A stretch of DNA of 64,000 nucleotides from Delphinus delphis. Taxonomy: Eukaryota; Chordata; Mammalia; Artiodactyla; Delphinidae. The position numbers and the translations under genes were made by a program. The DNA is taken from assembly GCF_949987515.2 (NCBI RefSeq), contig NC_082698.1, positions 6,398,955-6,462,954 of the forward strand. Direction: 5' to 3'. Under the pieces are notes generated by a model. That model saw only the letters and a list, made by a program, of their open reading frames with translations, searched no databases and was not told the origin of the DNA. This document shows positions 11,060 to 22,829 of the stretch, in pieces. The first letter of the stretch is position 1, and each line of letters opens with the position of its first letter.

Positions 11060-13420
11060 CCATTATTCCTATGATTTGTAAAAGTAGTTTAACATTGTAT
11101 TGTGAATCTCTACTTATTTAGTTTTGCTGGTACATTAACTTTATGAAAATGATATTAAACTGCATTATCTTTTGAAATTGGCTGTTTCATTAAATGCTGT
11201 TACTAAGATTTATCAAGCTGTGAGTACCTGTGGTTCACACTTTTACATTATTGTATTATATTCCATTATGTGAGTATGCCATGATTTATTCAGCCATTCT
11301 CCTGACAATGGACATGGGATTGTTTCCAAGTTTTGCTACTGCATACAGTCCAGCTATGAACATTTTTGGCTTGCTGATGTCTACACACAAGAGTCTGAGT
11401 CTAGACCTAAGAGTGAAGTCTGATTGTAAGTATACAGTACTTAACCTTATATGATAATGCCAAATTGTTTCCCAAAGTGCTTATAACAACTTACACTCAC
11501 TAGAAGTATAAAAATTATTGACCCCTAATCTATCCAACACACCATTCAGACTTAATTATTGCCAATCCTTCAGATGCAAAATGGTATCTCATTGTGATCT
11601 TAATTTTTATTTCCATTTACCAAAGAGATTAAGCGCCTCCATGTGACTTTACTTGCCAAACATGTTCCCTCTTCTGCAAAGTGTCCATTTTCTATATATT
11701 GCTTATTTTTCCATTGGGTTGTTTATATTTAATTGATTTGTAGAAATTCTTTATATATACTGGAATCTAATCCTTCATCAGATAGGTTGCAAATGTGAAA
11801 TTTCTGCAAGATTGAGTTGTTTCATTGCTCTATGGTTTCTTTATGAAAAAGGTTATTTGCCCATCCCAAGATTAGAAATATATTTTCTTATACATCCTTC
11901 CAAGCATTTAAAATTTTTTTTACCTTTCATATTTAATTCTTAATTCATTTGGTATTGATTTTTATATATAAAGTGAGCTATCAATCCAATTTCATAGGTT
12001 CCCCCCCATATTGATAGCTGTCCCAACACAATGTTGATTGGAAATTAATAACTTTACAATTCTCAGTCTACCTACCTGTGAAATTTATTTGTGAGTCTTT
12101 TGTAGTTTTTCAATGGAGTTGTAGAGATTTCTGCATACATCTAACAAAACGTGTACCCCTAAGTTTCCTTTTAATTTTGTATAATATTTTAAACTGTGCT
12201 TCCCAACAATTTTTTACTTGTATCATAGAAATGTACCAGTTGATGTTTGCACGTTGATCTTCTGGTAGCTACCGTGTGAGACTCTGAGATGACTTGTTTG
12301 GTTTCTATAGTATATGATATAAACTACCATTTTGGTAGATAATCATAATATCTGCAAAAAATGAAAGTATCATTTGATGGTTTCATCCTTTCTAGTCTTT
12401 AGCCTTTGCTCTTCTTGTCCAGCAATGCTCAAACATTATATTTGTCTTGACCCTGAGTTTAAAGAGAATACTTTTAACATAAAAAAATTTGTACATAAAC
12501 CATTTATCAGGTTAAGAAACTTCCTACTCCTAATTCCTAATTTGCTTAGCATTTTAAACCATATTTGAGGGCTACTTCCAAATGATTTTTCTGCTTTTAT
12601 TAAAATGATCAAATGATGCCTTTTCATTTGTTAATGTAGTAAATGTCATTTATAGATTTTCTGATATTCAGCGCCTTTGCTTTCTTTTGAAAGCAACACA
12701 ACTTGTTTGTGACATTAACTTTAAACACTGTTGTCTTGGAGCTTAAAGCTCATTGCTTCCACTTTTCACCCTCATGGTTTGGTACTCCCTTTTCAGAAGG
12801 GGAGCAGGTCTTTGGAAATTTCCCTCACTTCCTGGAAGTCCAGAATGCATCCATCATAGCCAGGATCTAGTTATTTTATAAAGGGGAGGCAAGGTTTTTC
12901 CAAATGCTTTGTTTTCCATAATGCTGAAAGCAGAATTCTGTTATTTTTTTTTAATCTGGACATCTTAATTATATGTAATGGTTTGTTAATTCTCTCAGGT
13001 TTTCTAGTTAAATATTCATATCTCCAAACAATGAAAAATGTCTCTCTCCTTTCCAAATTTTATTCTCTTTTGTCTAACTGTATTAGCTACTACCATCCAA
13101 TTATAAGAATGAATAGTGACAGTGGAAATTCTTTCATTGACCCTGTCTTTAATGAGAATGGTTCTAGGTGCTGTTTCCTTAAGCAGGATGCTGGCATTTA
13201 AGAATGAAATATAACTTTATCATGTAAAGGAATCATCTATATATTCCTACTTTTAAAGGTGTTTAACTCTGAAGAGGATGTTTACTTTCATGAAATGCTT
13301 TATCACCATTCTTTTGATTTATTAATACTGTGACTTACATTAACAGATTTCCTGTTATGGAACCATCAATGATAAACTGGTAAATGAGTATTAAAGAGAT
13401 ACGAGGATCAGTCACTGCAC
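11060..13420 (-). mobile_element. Second old L1 (L1M-type) block, antisense
   Basis: A new series of antisense L1 landmarks begins near 11250 (TATTCCATTATGTGAGTATG). It continues with TTCAGCCATTCTCCTGACAA, a CAAATTGTTTCCCAAAG stretch near 11461 and TTCATCAGATAGGTTGC near 11774. Weaker ORF2 antisense follows to about 13400. Two copies of the same landmark order (at 9470 and 11250) show at least two separate insertions. Confidence 0.7.
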
Positions 13421-13429
13421 TAACCCTTG

Positions 13430-14720
13430 AAATGCCCTGCAATAATTTTCCCCCAACTTCTCACTTCACAAAATTTCAAACTTACGGAAAGAACAGTTTG
13501 ATGAATTGTTAAAATAAAACAGATGTGGCAATATTTTCAGATATGTATATATTCTTTGGGTTTTTGTTGAACCATTTAAAAGTTACAAAATCATAACACT
13601 TCTCCTCTAAATGCTTCAGAATATATATCCTAAGAAGAGGAGCATTCTCCTATATAAAAAGTTAAACTTTGAATTAATGTTATCTAATATATAGTTCATA
13701 TTCTAATTTCCCCAAACAGTCCCATTTGTGTCATTTTTAACTAGATTTTCTCCCTCAAACCATGGAGGACTCAAGCAATTACAAGAATTGCATTTAGCTT
13801 TTTTTTTTTTTTTTTTTGAGGTACGCGGGCCTCACACTGTTGTGGCCTCTCCCGTTGCGGAGCACAGGCTCCGGACGCGCAGGCTCAGGGGCCATGGCTC
13901 ACAGGCCAAGCCGCTCCGCGGCATGTGGGATCCTCCCGGACCGGGGCACGAAGCCGTGTCCCCTGCATCAGCAGGCGGACTCTCAACCACTGCGCTACCA
14001 GGGAAGCCCCTTAGCTACTTCTTTAGTCTCCCTTTTTCTTGAACAGATCTCCTTTTTTGTCTTTCATTACATTCACATTTAAGAGTCTACGTCAGTTGTT
14101 TTGGAAAATGTGCCAGAATATGAACTTGTCTGATTACATATTCATAATTATATTCACATTGAACACTTTTAGCGAAAGGAATGCAGAGGTGAAACTAAAT
14201 GCTTCCCATTTCCTGTGCATTAGTTACATGCATGTCAGGTGGCAGGTAACGCTGGGGTGTCAGTTGTTAGTGATGTTAAGTCTGATCACTTGGTTACAGT
14301 GGTGTTTGCCACATTTCTCCATTGGAAATGTATTACCACTATCCTTTTTGATGTTCAGATTGTCCCAAATCTGGCTAATGAGAGTCCCTGCAAGCTGGTT
14401 CTTGTATCATTTTCGCCTGTCTGTACAGATTAAGCACCTTCTTCCGTTCATGGGCACATTTGGATGTTCTAGGCTTAACTTGTTCTTTTCATGCTCCGAT
14501 ACCGGTATTATTTGATTCCGTAAGCCATTTCTCCTACTTCCTTTTAGTGGGAAACACTTAGAAAAACCAAGGTCTTACACTAAATGTGCTCATTCCTGCT
14601 CGAAGTCATTGGTTCCAGGACTTTTCAGTAGACAGGATTTTTTTAAATATGTTCATAATGATAACTGGATCCACATGAGATTATTCTGCTCCTTCCACCT
14701 TTATATATCCCTTCTTCCAT
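13430..14720 (-). mobile_element. Old L1/HAL1 5'-region fragment, antisense
   Basis: The blocks at 13440-13560 and 14200-14640 resemble the antisense of an old LINE-1 upstream region: TTGTCCCAAATCTGGC near 14362, GCAAGCTGGTTCTTGTATC near 14391 and TTTTAGTGGGAAACACTTAG near 14543. A CHR SINE interrupts it at 13800-14010. The family call is from memory. Confidence 0.5.
13794..14016 (-). mobile_element. CHR-type SINE, antisense
   Basis: The plus strand reads a T tract (from about 13800), then GGTACGCGGGCCTC and onward to CCAGGGAAGCCCC at 14010, the complement of a CHR SINE. A short TTAGCT match flanks it at 13794-13799 and 14011-14016 and may be the target-site duplication. Confidence 0.92.
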
Positions 14721-15229
14721 GGGGAGAACTCTAACGGCATCAATTTATTCTCAATTGCTCAGTCTCAGAATCTATCCAAAATAGTATCAAAATCGCTATC
14801 AACAAACTCACTAAGCAAGTCGGATATTCCTTTAGTCTTTCTCTTCAGAGTGTATACCACTTGAGCTGTAGACTGAAAAGCGTGTTCAAAGATTAAATGA
14901 ATTTTTTCTGTGTGGTTTGTTAATTTGATAAACAGGTCCACTTGTTTCTATTTGTATTAAATTTTAGTTTTACCTATCCTTGTAAATTTTATTTTATGCT
15001 TTAATATGTAAAACATTAACACAGCTTAACAGCTAGTTGTTACCTTTATAGGAAGTTTTAAGTCTCACTTAGCTGTCCCGTCCCCACTCACTTCATGTCA
15101 TGTTTGATTTCTTTAGTGTCTGATTTATTCCTTTACTTATTTCTGTAAATATACAGAAATATTTACTGTAAATATTCTGAAAATATATGTATATACAAAA
15201 GGTAGCATACTATTTATAATCTTACAGCT
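14721..15229. other. Single-copy DNA, no feature recognised
   Basis: The sequence is AT-rich, without a coding frame or a clear repeat. Confidence 0.45.
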
Positions 15230-16255
15230 TGCTTTTTCCACTTATAATAGAAGTCATTCCGTATCAGTCCATGGAGATCATTCTCTCTTTTTTTTTTTTA
15301 AAACAGTTTCATGGTACTCCACGGTGTGGATGTATCAGATTATTCATCCAGACACCTATGTACAGGAAATACCCTGAATTGTTATAGCTTATACATGAAA
15401 GAAGATTGGTAGAGGTCTTTCCATACCTGACAATTCTGAAAATCTACACATTATCAAAAACAAGTTGTGAAGCAGAATCTTTTCTCAACTGTCAATTTTT
15501 TAAAGTTGCGATGCAAATTAAAACCATAATGAGATAACACTACACAGGTTCTAAAAAGTCTCAAATTAAGAAGACAGAAAACACCAAGTGTTAGTGAAGA
15601 GTAGGAGCAATCAGAACTCTCGAATACTGTTGCTGAGCATAAATCGAACTTCGAAAAACTTTCAAATATTTGGCAACATCTAACCAAAGTTGGTCACATG
15701 CACACCCTTTGATCCAACAATTCCATTGTTAGTTATATGCTCAGCAGAAATGCATACGTATGTTCACAAAGGGACATGAAGTACAGTGTTTATAGTAGTA
15801 CTATGCCTAATAGCCAAAATCTAGGAATACCCACATGCCCATCAACAGAATAAATTAATTGTGGTATATTCACACACGGGAATAGCAATGAGAATGAAGA
15901 ATCTGCAACTGTGCACAAAAATACAAATGAATCTTACAGACAGAATGTTGGGGGAAACAAGGCAGATCCAACAGCACAAACTGGATGGTTCCACTTACAT
16001 AATGTTCAAAATCACACAAAACTAAGCTCTGCTATTAGAACTCAGGGGTATTTACCTTGCCAGGAGTGGAGACAGTATCTGGAGGGGAATGTGAGGAGAT
16101 CTTCTGGGGTAGTGGCAATGTTCTGTCCCCAGACCTGGGTTCTGGTGTGTGCAGGATGTACAGGTGTGTATACATTATGAAAATTCAGCAAGCCACATGC
16201 TGATACGTGCATTTTTCTGTGCACGCTGTGTACTTCAAGAAAAAGTATGTTTTAA
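15230..16255 (+). mobile_element. Old L1-type fragments
   Basis: A short antisense piece at 15230-15360 (TTCATGGTACTCCACGGTGT) is followed by a sense-strand ORF2 tail and 3' UTR. The sense part includes CAAATTAAAACCATAATGAG near 15513, TTTGATCCAACAATTCCATT near 15709 and AATAGCCAAAATCTAGGAAT near 15810. It ends near 16255 with no surviving frame. Confidence 0.65.
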
Positions 16256-17169
16256 ATTCCAGTTAAGTGATGAGGTAAAAGAATAAGATCACTAAATTAA
16301 ATAACCAAAGATCTACAAGTAAGTGGAAGCACTGTAACAGAAACCAAGATGACTATCATAGAATCAAAAGTGTCGAGATATTAGCTCAGAATTATAGTCT
16401 CATGAAGCCTGGTGTTTGAGTTTTAACATTTAATGTAGTTTTCATTCAAGTCTAGGATATTTTTAACTCTTAATATAAAAATGTTTCAGTGTGTATACTA
16501 ACAAGTGTGTATACTTGTTAGTATACAAGTAAAACTGATGCTCCAGGAAGAGAGACCATGCTTTTCCTGTAGTTTGTAAACAGTTGTGCTAACTACTCCC
16601 TGCATTCAGAATGATGCATTCAGAGAAGGTAAAGAAGGAATGCAAACCTTTCTCCTGCTGGTGGCTCTCATTAGCTTTAAAAAAAATTAGTTTTTATACA
16701 ATATAGCAAGAACATTATGTAAGAAGTTTAATAACTTTAGACTAAATAGTTTATATTAATAAAGACTAAATTATCTATTCTAGTCATATAATTATAAAAC
16801 CATTGTTGTACAAAAGATGATACGGTAACATGCAGCCAAAATATATGGGACAAAATATAACACAAACGTATTGGGAAATTAGTTAAATGTTATTTTCTGG
16901 AGTTTTACATTTGTGATATTATTTGTCAGCTGTTTATATTTTTAATTAGTTGTGCTTTTTGTCATTCTAAACATATACCTTTAGAACCAATTTCGTATTT
17001 ATAATTTGCATTTTTCTTAAAAGAAGGCTCCCCAAATTACATCAGAACCCACAAAAGCTTGATTTACCTCTGAACAGAATTTAAGTTACTAGCAAGCCTT
17101 CAGTTTCTTACCATGTTGAACACAGTTAGGGAGACAGGGCTGTGATAATATACTACCTGGCAGCTAAAG
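16256..17169. other. Single-copy AT-rich DNA with one hairpin
   Basis: No gene or repeat family is recognised. The only structure is the perfect inverted repeat at 16492-16527, listed separately. Confidence 0.5.
16492..16527. repeat. Perfect 15-bp inverted repeat with 6-bp loop
   Basis: The arms TGTATACTAACAAGT (16492-16506) and ACTTGTTAGTATACA (16513-16527) are exact reverse complements around the loop GTGTAT. No flanking terminal duplication or transposon signature was seen. Confidence 0.95.
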
Positions 17170-17174
17170 GATGA

Positions 17175-17350
17175 TCAAAGTTAATTTGAGGCAGTCACTC
17201 GTGCGTTCATTCACCAAACAGTGCTAAATGCTTTCTCGGTGGCAGGCAGTGTGCACGGCTCTGGTGATATGAAGGTGAGCAAACAGACGGGCTCTGCCTT
17301 CATGACGCTTACAGTTCCACGGGGCAAGGAAAGAAGAGTCAGACAATCTC
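17175..17350 (-). mobile_element. L2/MIR-type LINE 3' end, antisense
   Basis: The pattern is CATTCACCAAACAGTGCTAA, then GTGGCAGGCAGTGTGCACGG, then a CATGACGCTTACAGTT stretch. This is the well-known antisense of the L2 3' end, which in sense reads as a gene-3'-end-like segment closing in CTCAATAAAT. Confidence 0.7.
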
Positions 17351-17775
17351 CCCATTACAAACAACGATCAATGCAGTGAAGGAAGATTATACAGAAGATC
17401 ATCACAGAGTAAACTGGACGACTTTCAGGGAAGGAAGGAATGGGGCAGCAGGTGGGCTGGGTGGAGGGGGATGCCCCTTGGCAGGGTATCTCTATCAGGA
17501 GAGGAGGAGGTCTTTAGTGAAAGAAGCAGAGACAAAAGCAGCTCTGCCCACACCCCCAGGTAGAGACCACCACGGATGCCAGGAGGAGGTGGTCTCAACC
17601 CAGCTGGGCTCCAGCACTGAGCAGACCTGGAGGGAAAGACAGCATTATGCTGGGATCCACAGCTCAGCAAGGTCCGTGGCAATATGCCTGCAGGGCTGGC
17701 ACCAGCTGTACCCAAGCTGCAACAATGGACAGTTCCAGCAAGAGACGGTTATCGCCTGGTGATGAACAACTAGAG
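17351..17775. other. No gene recognised; possible L2 continuation
   Basis: The GC content is moderate. A plus-strand frame of about 128 codons (17376-17762) has no recognisable domain and runs straight out of an L2 fragment, so it is not called as a gene. Confidence 0.5.
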
Positions 17776-17928
17776 TTTTTTTGTGTGTTTTCTTTTTGTA
17801 TTTTTGTTTTTTAATTTTTGGCAGCTCCACGCAGCGTGTGGCATCTTAGTTCCCCAACTAGGGATCGAACCCGTGACCCCTGCAGTGGAAGCACGGAGTC
17901 TTAACCACTGGACCACCAGGGGAGTCCT
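17776..17928 (-). mobile_element. tRNA-derived SINE (CHR-2-like subtype), antisense
   Basis: A T-rich tract is followed by GGCATCTTAGTTCCCC, AGGGATCGAACCCGTGACCC (the B-box complement) and GGACCACCAGGGGAGTCC. This is a different subtype from the CHR copies with the GCGGTACGCGG 3' part. No clear target-site duplication was found. Confidence 0.88.
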
Positions 17929-18637
17929 GAAGAGCAAGAGTGATGAAGACAGTCAAACTGGAATGGAATCCTGGCTCTGCCCCATTTCAACTACCCTTGA
18001 AATTTCCTTGTTGGCTGGGGGGAGCCGAGTTACTGCATGATAACCCTCGAGGTGCTCCGCACAGAGCTCGGCACACGCCATGCTCAGCACGCACAAGCCT
18101 AAATACAGAGCAGCTGCCCTCCGTGATGGCCCTTCCCCTCCCCCAGTCTGTTGTGTCCATTCCACTGGTTTCTGGGATCAGCCTTAATTCAGCCGGGACT
18201 GGAATTCTGCCCACAACTCAATCCCTATGAATAGCCAAGCGTCCCTGGGGCCTTCCTCTGCTTTGCCAACATTGCCACCTACCGCCTAGGCTAGATTCCC
18301 TCAGGACGAGGTTCCTCCCAGGCCTTCCCCAGCGCTGTCAGATTCTGCTGGCCCATCTGGCTGGGTTACCTGGAGGACTTGCATGCCAGACCTGGCCCAC
18401 TGTTCATCCCGTCCTGCTGAGTCTGTTTACCAGGTAACCTGCCTCACCTCTGGAAGAGCCCAGCATCCTTAGAAATGTATAGTCATCAAGCGCAACCTGA
18501 TTTTGTTTCCTGTCTCCTCTCTGCAAACCAGGTTGCCAGCTGTCACCTCCGGCCTATAAACAGCTTCTGCTGACTTCTAATGAACCGCGGAAAAGGGTAC
18601 TAGAAAGTCACGTCGATTTCAAAGTATGTGTTAGATA
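17929..18637. other. Mostly single-copy DNA; weak MIR-like patch
   Basis: The part at 17950-18080 (GGAATCCTGGCTCTGCC and, later, GAGGTGCTCCGCACAGAGCT) is weakly MIR-like. The rest shows no gene or repeat that could be supported. Confidence 0.4.
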
Positions 18638-19165
18638 TTCAATGGGATATTACTCAGCCATAAAAAGAAATGTAGTGAGGTGGATGGACCTAGAGTCTGT
18701 CCTACAGATTGAAGTAAGTCAGAAAGAAAAAAACAAATACCATATGCTAACACATATATATGGAACCTAAAAAAAAAAGGTTCTGATGAACCTAGGGGCA
18801 GGACAGGAATAAAGACGCAGACGTAGAGAATGGACTTGAGGACACGGGGAGGGGGAAGGGTAAGCTGGGACGAAGTGAGAGAGTGGCATGGACATATACA
18901 CACTACCAGATGTAAAATAGATAGCTAGTGGGAAGCAGCCACATAGCACAGGGAGATCAGCTCGGTGCCTTGTGACCACCTGGAGGGGTAGGATAGGGAG
19001 GGTGGGAGGGAGGGAGACGCAAGAGGGAAGAGATATGGGAACATATGTAGAACTGATTCACTTTGTTATAAAGCAGAAACTGACACACCATTGTAAAGCA
19101 ATTATACTCCAATAAGGATGTTAAAAAATAAATTAATTAAACAAATAACAAGTATGAGTTAAATA
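18622..19165 (+). mobile_element. Young 5'-truncated L1 (about 510 bp), with target-site duplication
   Basis: The body 18638-19149 holds the last ORF2 codons (TATTACTCAGCCATAAAAAG) and the full 3' UTR, ending in an A-rich tail. A 16-bp near-perfect duplication flanks it: AAGTATGTGTTAGATA (18622-18637) and AAGTATGAGTTAAATA (19150-19165). Severe 5' truncation is usual for L1 insertions. Confidence 0.95.
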
Positions 19166-19439
19166 AGAGCCATACGAGGTTCCGAGTGGGAGTCAGGCTC
19201 CGGGCTCTCTTTCAGTTAAGCTGACTTACAAGAGCTTGAAGGGTCTTTAATCCACGTGTAAGGACCACATTCCAAGGTTACGCTTGCCACAAGCTCCACC
19301 TCCAAAGTCGAATTCTCACTACATCTCTTAAATTTCTAACATCCAACATCTACGCAGGTATTTAACAAATATTTCACCAAATATTTATGAGCTGTTATGT
19401 GCAAGAAGGCATCGTACTAGACAGCTCCACCAGCTGTGG
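19166..19439. other. Single-copy DNA, no feature recognised
   Basis: A small L2-like patch may occur near 19355-19440 (ACGCAGGTATTTAACAAATA), but nothing firm can be said. Confidence 0.4.
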
Positions 19440-20120
19440 CCTTGGCTTCTCTCCCGAGCTACGTGCAGTCTGTCCATCTGTCTCCCTCCTATGTCAACCC
19501 CACAGCTCTGCCTCACGGTCTCCAGCCGGCTAACACCCCGCCCCAGCACGTTCGCTTAGCTTTGTGTTGTTGACCATTTTAGCCTCTTGCACTGGCCCCC
19601 AATAACCTCAAACTTCCTATGTTAAAAATGGAACTTATCTTTCCGTCCACATCAACTCCCCTCCAGTTTGCTCTTTGCTATCACGAATAGATCATCATGC
19701 TTCCACCATCCCACACTTGAACTCTTATTCTCCCTCCCAAACTAACTGTACTTCTCCTCTCCCACATCCATAGTCACAGGTCTTGTTGATTCTCGCTTCT
19801 TTCCTACAAGCAGATGACCATGCCCCTTAAGCACGTGATAAAATCTGCTCTAGTTTACCACTGAAATGCATTGCGGCCTCACGTTTTCACTTTGGATGGA
19901 GAATATTCTCCTAGGTCACTCGCCTCCACCACCCCCCACCTCCTGCTCTGGCTCTGTGCCTTACACCTTTGGCTTCTGTTGTGTCCTCTGGCAACTGCCC
20001 TTCAGGCATCACTCTTTCTGAAACTGAGGCTCCCCCTACTCAGGATAGAGCTCAGTTTTTGCACATCCACCCCTCAATCCAAAAGCCTAGCAAGTACCCC
20101 AATACCACCCTTTACCTCCC
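19440..20120 (+). mobile_element. Probable L2 LINE fragment, sense
   Basis: Pyrimidine-rich blocks match the remembered L2 3' region: a CAGGTCTTGTTGATTCTCGC stretch near 19777 and TGATAAAATCTGCTCTAG near 19837. Divergence is high. Open frames at 19871-20200 are shadows of this non-coding repeat. Confidence 0.45.
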
Positions 20121-21399
20121 CACCTGTCAGGGAAGAAGACCTGACACAGGTGGTATTTAATCTTGTAATGAAAGAAATAAACTTGTTGAGATTCAATTAA
20201 GAGCATCCTTAATAGGCATTCATGGCAGAAGAATGGCAAACCTAAGCTACCTTTCACCTTTTCCACAATGCTGCCTAGTGTACTGCTGCTGTCACAGCCA
20301 GCGGCAACTTTCCTAGGGAGTAACTTTGCCTTGGCCAGAGAGTGGCCCCAGCCAAGAGGAAGCAACGATAAATCCTCCTTGCCCATTCCCGGGGCCAGAG
20401 AAAGGCCCTACTTGGATATATGAGGCAGGGTTACGTAAGGATGTCATTCCCACGCCACCTCAGACTTCTGTCATGCTACATAGACGCACACAGCATCTAC
20501 CACCTGCAAAATTCTTGACTTAAATGTTCTTAAATTAACTTGAAATGTTATGCCATAAGTAAATGAAAAAGCTGGGATCATTTTATAAAAAATCAACTCC
20601 AGAAAGTAGCTATAAAAAATAAATGTAAAATGATCAACATTTTAAAATGTTAACGCCTAATGTCACGTTTGTGTACCAGATTTTAGGAACTACTGATTCA
20701 ATGGGAGCAGTTGGCACAAAACTTTTCCCATTGCCTGAAATTCCATCACTAAAATGTAATTGGTCTTAAAAGCTTGTTGAACCATAACCACAACAGTACA
20801 GAATATTTGTGGCTTGACGCTGTTTTTACATTAAAGCCAAACAGGCAAAAACTAAACAATATAACTGCGTATGGTGAACTATAAAGAAAATCTACGAAAT
20901 GAAACGCAAAATATCTTTCAGTTATGAGAATCATCTTACTACTGAATTATAATCTCTTTACTAAAGTGAGTCTTAACAGTTTAATTCTAAACTTAAAGGC
21001 AAGCACAATTTTAACATGTTTTCCTTCTATACCCCATCCCATTGAAATTAGCAATCTACTTAACTGATTCTTACATTAGATTGTAAGCACTTTAAGAGCA
21101 GAGACTGTTTTATCATGCTTCTTATTCCCTGAAGAAAACAAAATACAAATTAACCCATGAAAGAGCTTAGATATGGACATGTCTATGGTCTCTATCTATA
21201 TATAGTGCTTGATTTATAAAATGTACACTGAAGAATGGAAAAAAGATCATTCTAATAAATAGCACTAAGTCAACAGACAGCCATATTTTTTTTAAATCTA
21301 TACCATACATAAAATTCCATATAGGTTATAGATATGTGAAAAGGCTTCTAAAACATAGGATATCAAGACCTGTGATTAGACAAAAAATTCTATAAAGAT
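20121..21399. other. Single-copy AT-rich DNA, no feature recognised
   Basis: No convincing gene or repeat was seen. Several A/T runs are present but no tandem repeat. Confidence 0.5.
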
Positions 21400-22440
21400 C
21401 AAAAACATTATCCATAAAGGAAAAGATTGATAGATTACAATTATTTCTATTCATCAAAAGAAACCATGAAGAGAATGGAAAAGCAAGCCACTAAGTGGGA
21501 GAAAATATAACCAGAGTACTTTGTTCTAGAATATATTTAAGAATGCCTACAAGTCAATGTAATAAAAAAAAATCAATAATAAAAATGACAAGCAACTCAA
21601 TAGAAAGTTAGGCAAGAGACTCGAGCAGGCTCTTCCCAACAGAGGATATCCAAGTGGCCAACACTAAACACATGAAACAATGATCGACTTATTTAGGCAT
21701 CAAGGAAAATCAAACTACAAAACACAGTGAGACACTACACACCCACCAGAATGAGTAAATCCAAATTTAAAAAATTTTAAAGCTGACACAATAGTAAGTA
21801 TTGGGAAGGATGGGGAAAAAACTGGGACATCACACACAAGCAGTGGGAGTATAAATTGACAGAACCAGTGTGGAGGATTTTTGGCAGTTATCTCCTAAAA
21901 CTGAGCACACAGATACTCTATAAAACCACCCTCCCACTCTTGATACGTATCCAGCAGAAGTGTACACGTATGCACCGGAAGATATGTACAGAAAGGTTCC
22001 AGCAACATTCCTGTAACAGACCCAAATGAAAGCAACCCACCAGCAGAAGAGATGAAGACCTTGTGGAATATTAGTAAAATGGAACGCATACGACAATGAA
22101 CGTGAACTTACTATTCATGAGCATCACCATGGATGCATCTCACAAGGCCAACACTGAGGAAAAGAAGCCAGACACAAGAAAAGTAAGATTCTATTTACAA
22201 AGTGAAGAATGGACAAAAATAAGCTATGGTGTAGAAAGTCAGGATGGGAGATCTCTTTGGGGAGGAGGTGAGAGTAGCAACTGGAAGGGTGTCTGAGAGG
22301 CTTCTGGGGGTGCTGGTAATATTCCAAGTCTTATATGCTAACTATGTAAAAAATCCATTGAGTCATACATGTATAATCTCACCTGTAGGTTTCTTATACC
22401 TGTAGGGACTTACCCATAGGTACCTTAAAATTATTTTCTC
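21400..22440 (+). mobile_element. Old L1/HAL1 ORF2-end fragment, sense
   Basis: L1-like order is clear: AGTGGCCAACACTAAACACA near 21654, TCAAACTACAAAACACAGTG near 21710, AATTGACAGAACCAGTGTGG near 21854 and ATGGATGCATCTCACAAGGC near 22130. All frames are broken. Confidence 0.65.
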
Positions 22441-22810
22441 TAAAAGTTTGAGAATGAAACAAGGACAGTTTACAGTACACAAAAATTCAGGGAGTTTGCC
22501 TTGGGAGACCATTACTAAACAAAGCATTAAAGGGTTATTTCAGGCAGGAAGTAACCCCAAGTGGAAGATCTGAGATATAAGAAGGAATGAACAAAAACAA
22601 AAAAATGGTGAAACTGTGGTTAAAACTAAATATTAAATATATAAACAATGTAATTTCCCATGAAATATAAAATGAAATCTAGTTTTGAAAGATGTTAACA
22701 TTAGGAGAAACTGAGTGAAACTGAGTGAAGGGTATATGGGATCTCCATTTCTTACAATCGCATGTAACTCTACAATTGTCTCAATAAAAAGTTGAAAATA
22801 AATGTAAATA
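22441..22810 (+). mobile_element. Old L1 3' UTR fragment, sense
   Basis: GAAGGGTATATGGGATCTCC near 22727 followed by a stretch ending CAATAAAAAGTTG near 22782 is the typical end of old L1M 3' UTRs. A short local duplication of GAAACTGAGT is present near 22708-22727. Confidence 0.6.
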
Positions 22811-22829
22811 TAACAGCGTAACTCAAGAG

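Noticed and set aside
17376..17762. 128-codon plus-strand frame
   Set aside because: It follows directly on an L2 fragment, is low in complexity and has no recognisable domain.
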